Program-made: the position numbers and the translations under genes | DNA from: Oscillospiraceae bacterium | GTDB lineage: Bacteria > Bacillota > Clostridia > Oscillospirales > Oscillospiraceae | Reading direction: 5' to 3' | Length of the DNA: 5,209 nt | NCBI GenBank assembly: GCA_017936205.1 | Contig: JAGBGB010000257.1 | Coordinates: forward strand, 1-5,209 | In this document: in pieces, positions 5,111 through 5,209 of the stretch | How the letters are laid out: each line of letters opens with the position of its first letter | Numbering within the stretch: position 1 is the first letter of the stretch | Notes under the pieces: generated by a model | Told to the model about the DNA's origin: nothing | Seen by the model: only the letters and a program-made list of their open reading frames with translations | Database searches by the model: none

Positions 5111-5209
5111 TGCCGCTGGTAAGCGGCATGGCGGCAAAGCCGCCAAGAAATGCCGTGTAATACTGTTCTTGCCGCCATAGGCGGTGCAGGATATTCATCC
5201 TGCAATAAA
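5084..5209. repeat. array of five consecutive hairpins, probable dispersed palindromic element
   Basis: Five inverted repeats follow one another: 5084-5110 (11-bp stem), 5110-5129 (8 bp, ATGCCGCT), 5129-5145 (7 bp, TGGCGGC), 5172-5184 (5 bp, CCGCC) and 5185-5204 (8 bp, TGCAGGAT). The 26-bp gap between the third and fourth carries CAAGAA (5144-5149) complementary to TTCTTG (5166-5171), which could close a further stem, and GGCGGC/GCCGCC modules can pair in more than one way. I recall similar sequence scattered through gut Clostridia genomes, and it often yields spurious translated peptides such as the one fused in frame to the gene here. It may continue past the window edge. No transposase is present, so mobility would depend on a partner elsewhere. 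Confidence 0.65.

Noticed and set aside
5084..5209. CRISPR array
   Set aside because: The hairpins differ from each other in sequence and length, and there are no uniform repeats with unique spacers.

Overview
The window reads as chromosomal DNA of a low-to-mid-GC Gram-positive bacterium, most likely a gut-type member of the Clostridia (Oscillospiraceae/Ruminococcaceae-like). The support is indirect: strong AGGAG-type ribosome binding sites, an HtrA protease with a long Pro/Tyr/Gln-rich cytoplasmic N-terminus, an iron-sulfur cysteine desulfidase-like enzyme, and palindrome-rich intergenic repeats of the sort I recall from such genomes. No rRNA, tRNA, CRISPR array, transposase or phage gene was seen.

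All four supported genes lie on the minus strand. In transcription order (right to left) they are: (1) a CyuA/UPF0597-family L-cysteine desulfidase-like enzyme, 5051-3768; (2) a membrane-anchored HtrA/DegP-type serine protease with one PDZ domain, 3627-1765; (3) a small 148-residue protein with a HEPN-like R-x4-H motif, 1580-1134; (4) a cytosolic 5'-nucleotidase of the NT5C1-like family, 1088-171. For three of them the longest open frame overshoots the real start, and Shine-Dalgarno placement fixes the starts used here.

There are probably three transcription units. The desulfidase gene sits behind a roughly 120-bp array of five back-to-back hairpins (5084-5204), and its promoter is not identifiable inside the window. 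The protease gene has its own 140-bp upstream region with a perfect 10-bp inverted repeat (3691-3718) overlapping a plausible promoter, so a dedicated regulator is likely. It ends in a good intrinsic terminator (1694-1728). Ten bases beyond that terminator's T-run, a near-consensus promoter (TTGACA, 17 bp, extended -10) starts the HEPN-like gene, which is followed 45 bp later by the nucleotidase gene. Those two probably form an operon.

The left edge (1-137) is a second palindrome-rich, non-coding block with two related hairpins sharing a 13-bp core. The most interesting items are the HEPN-like/nucleotidase operon with a possible leader-RNA switch, the hairpin array before the desulfidase gene, the operator-like dyad before the protease gene, and four tandem Pro-Trp-x-x-aromatic repeats at the protease C-terminus. 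None of these amounts to a proven new system.
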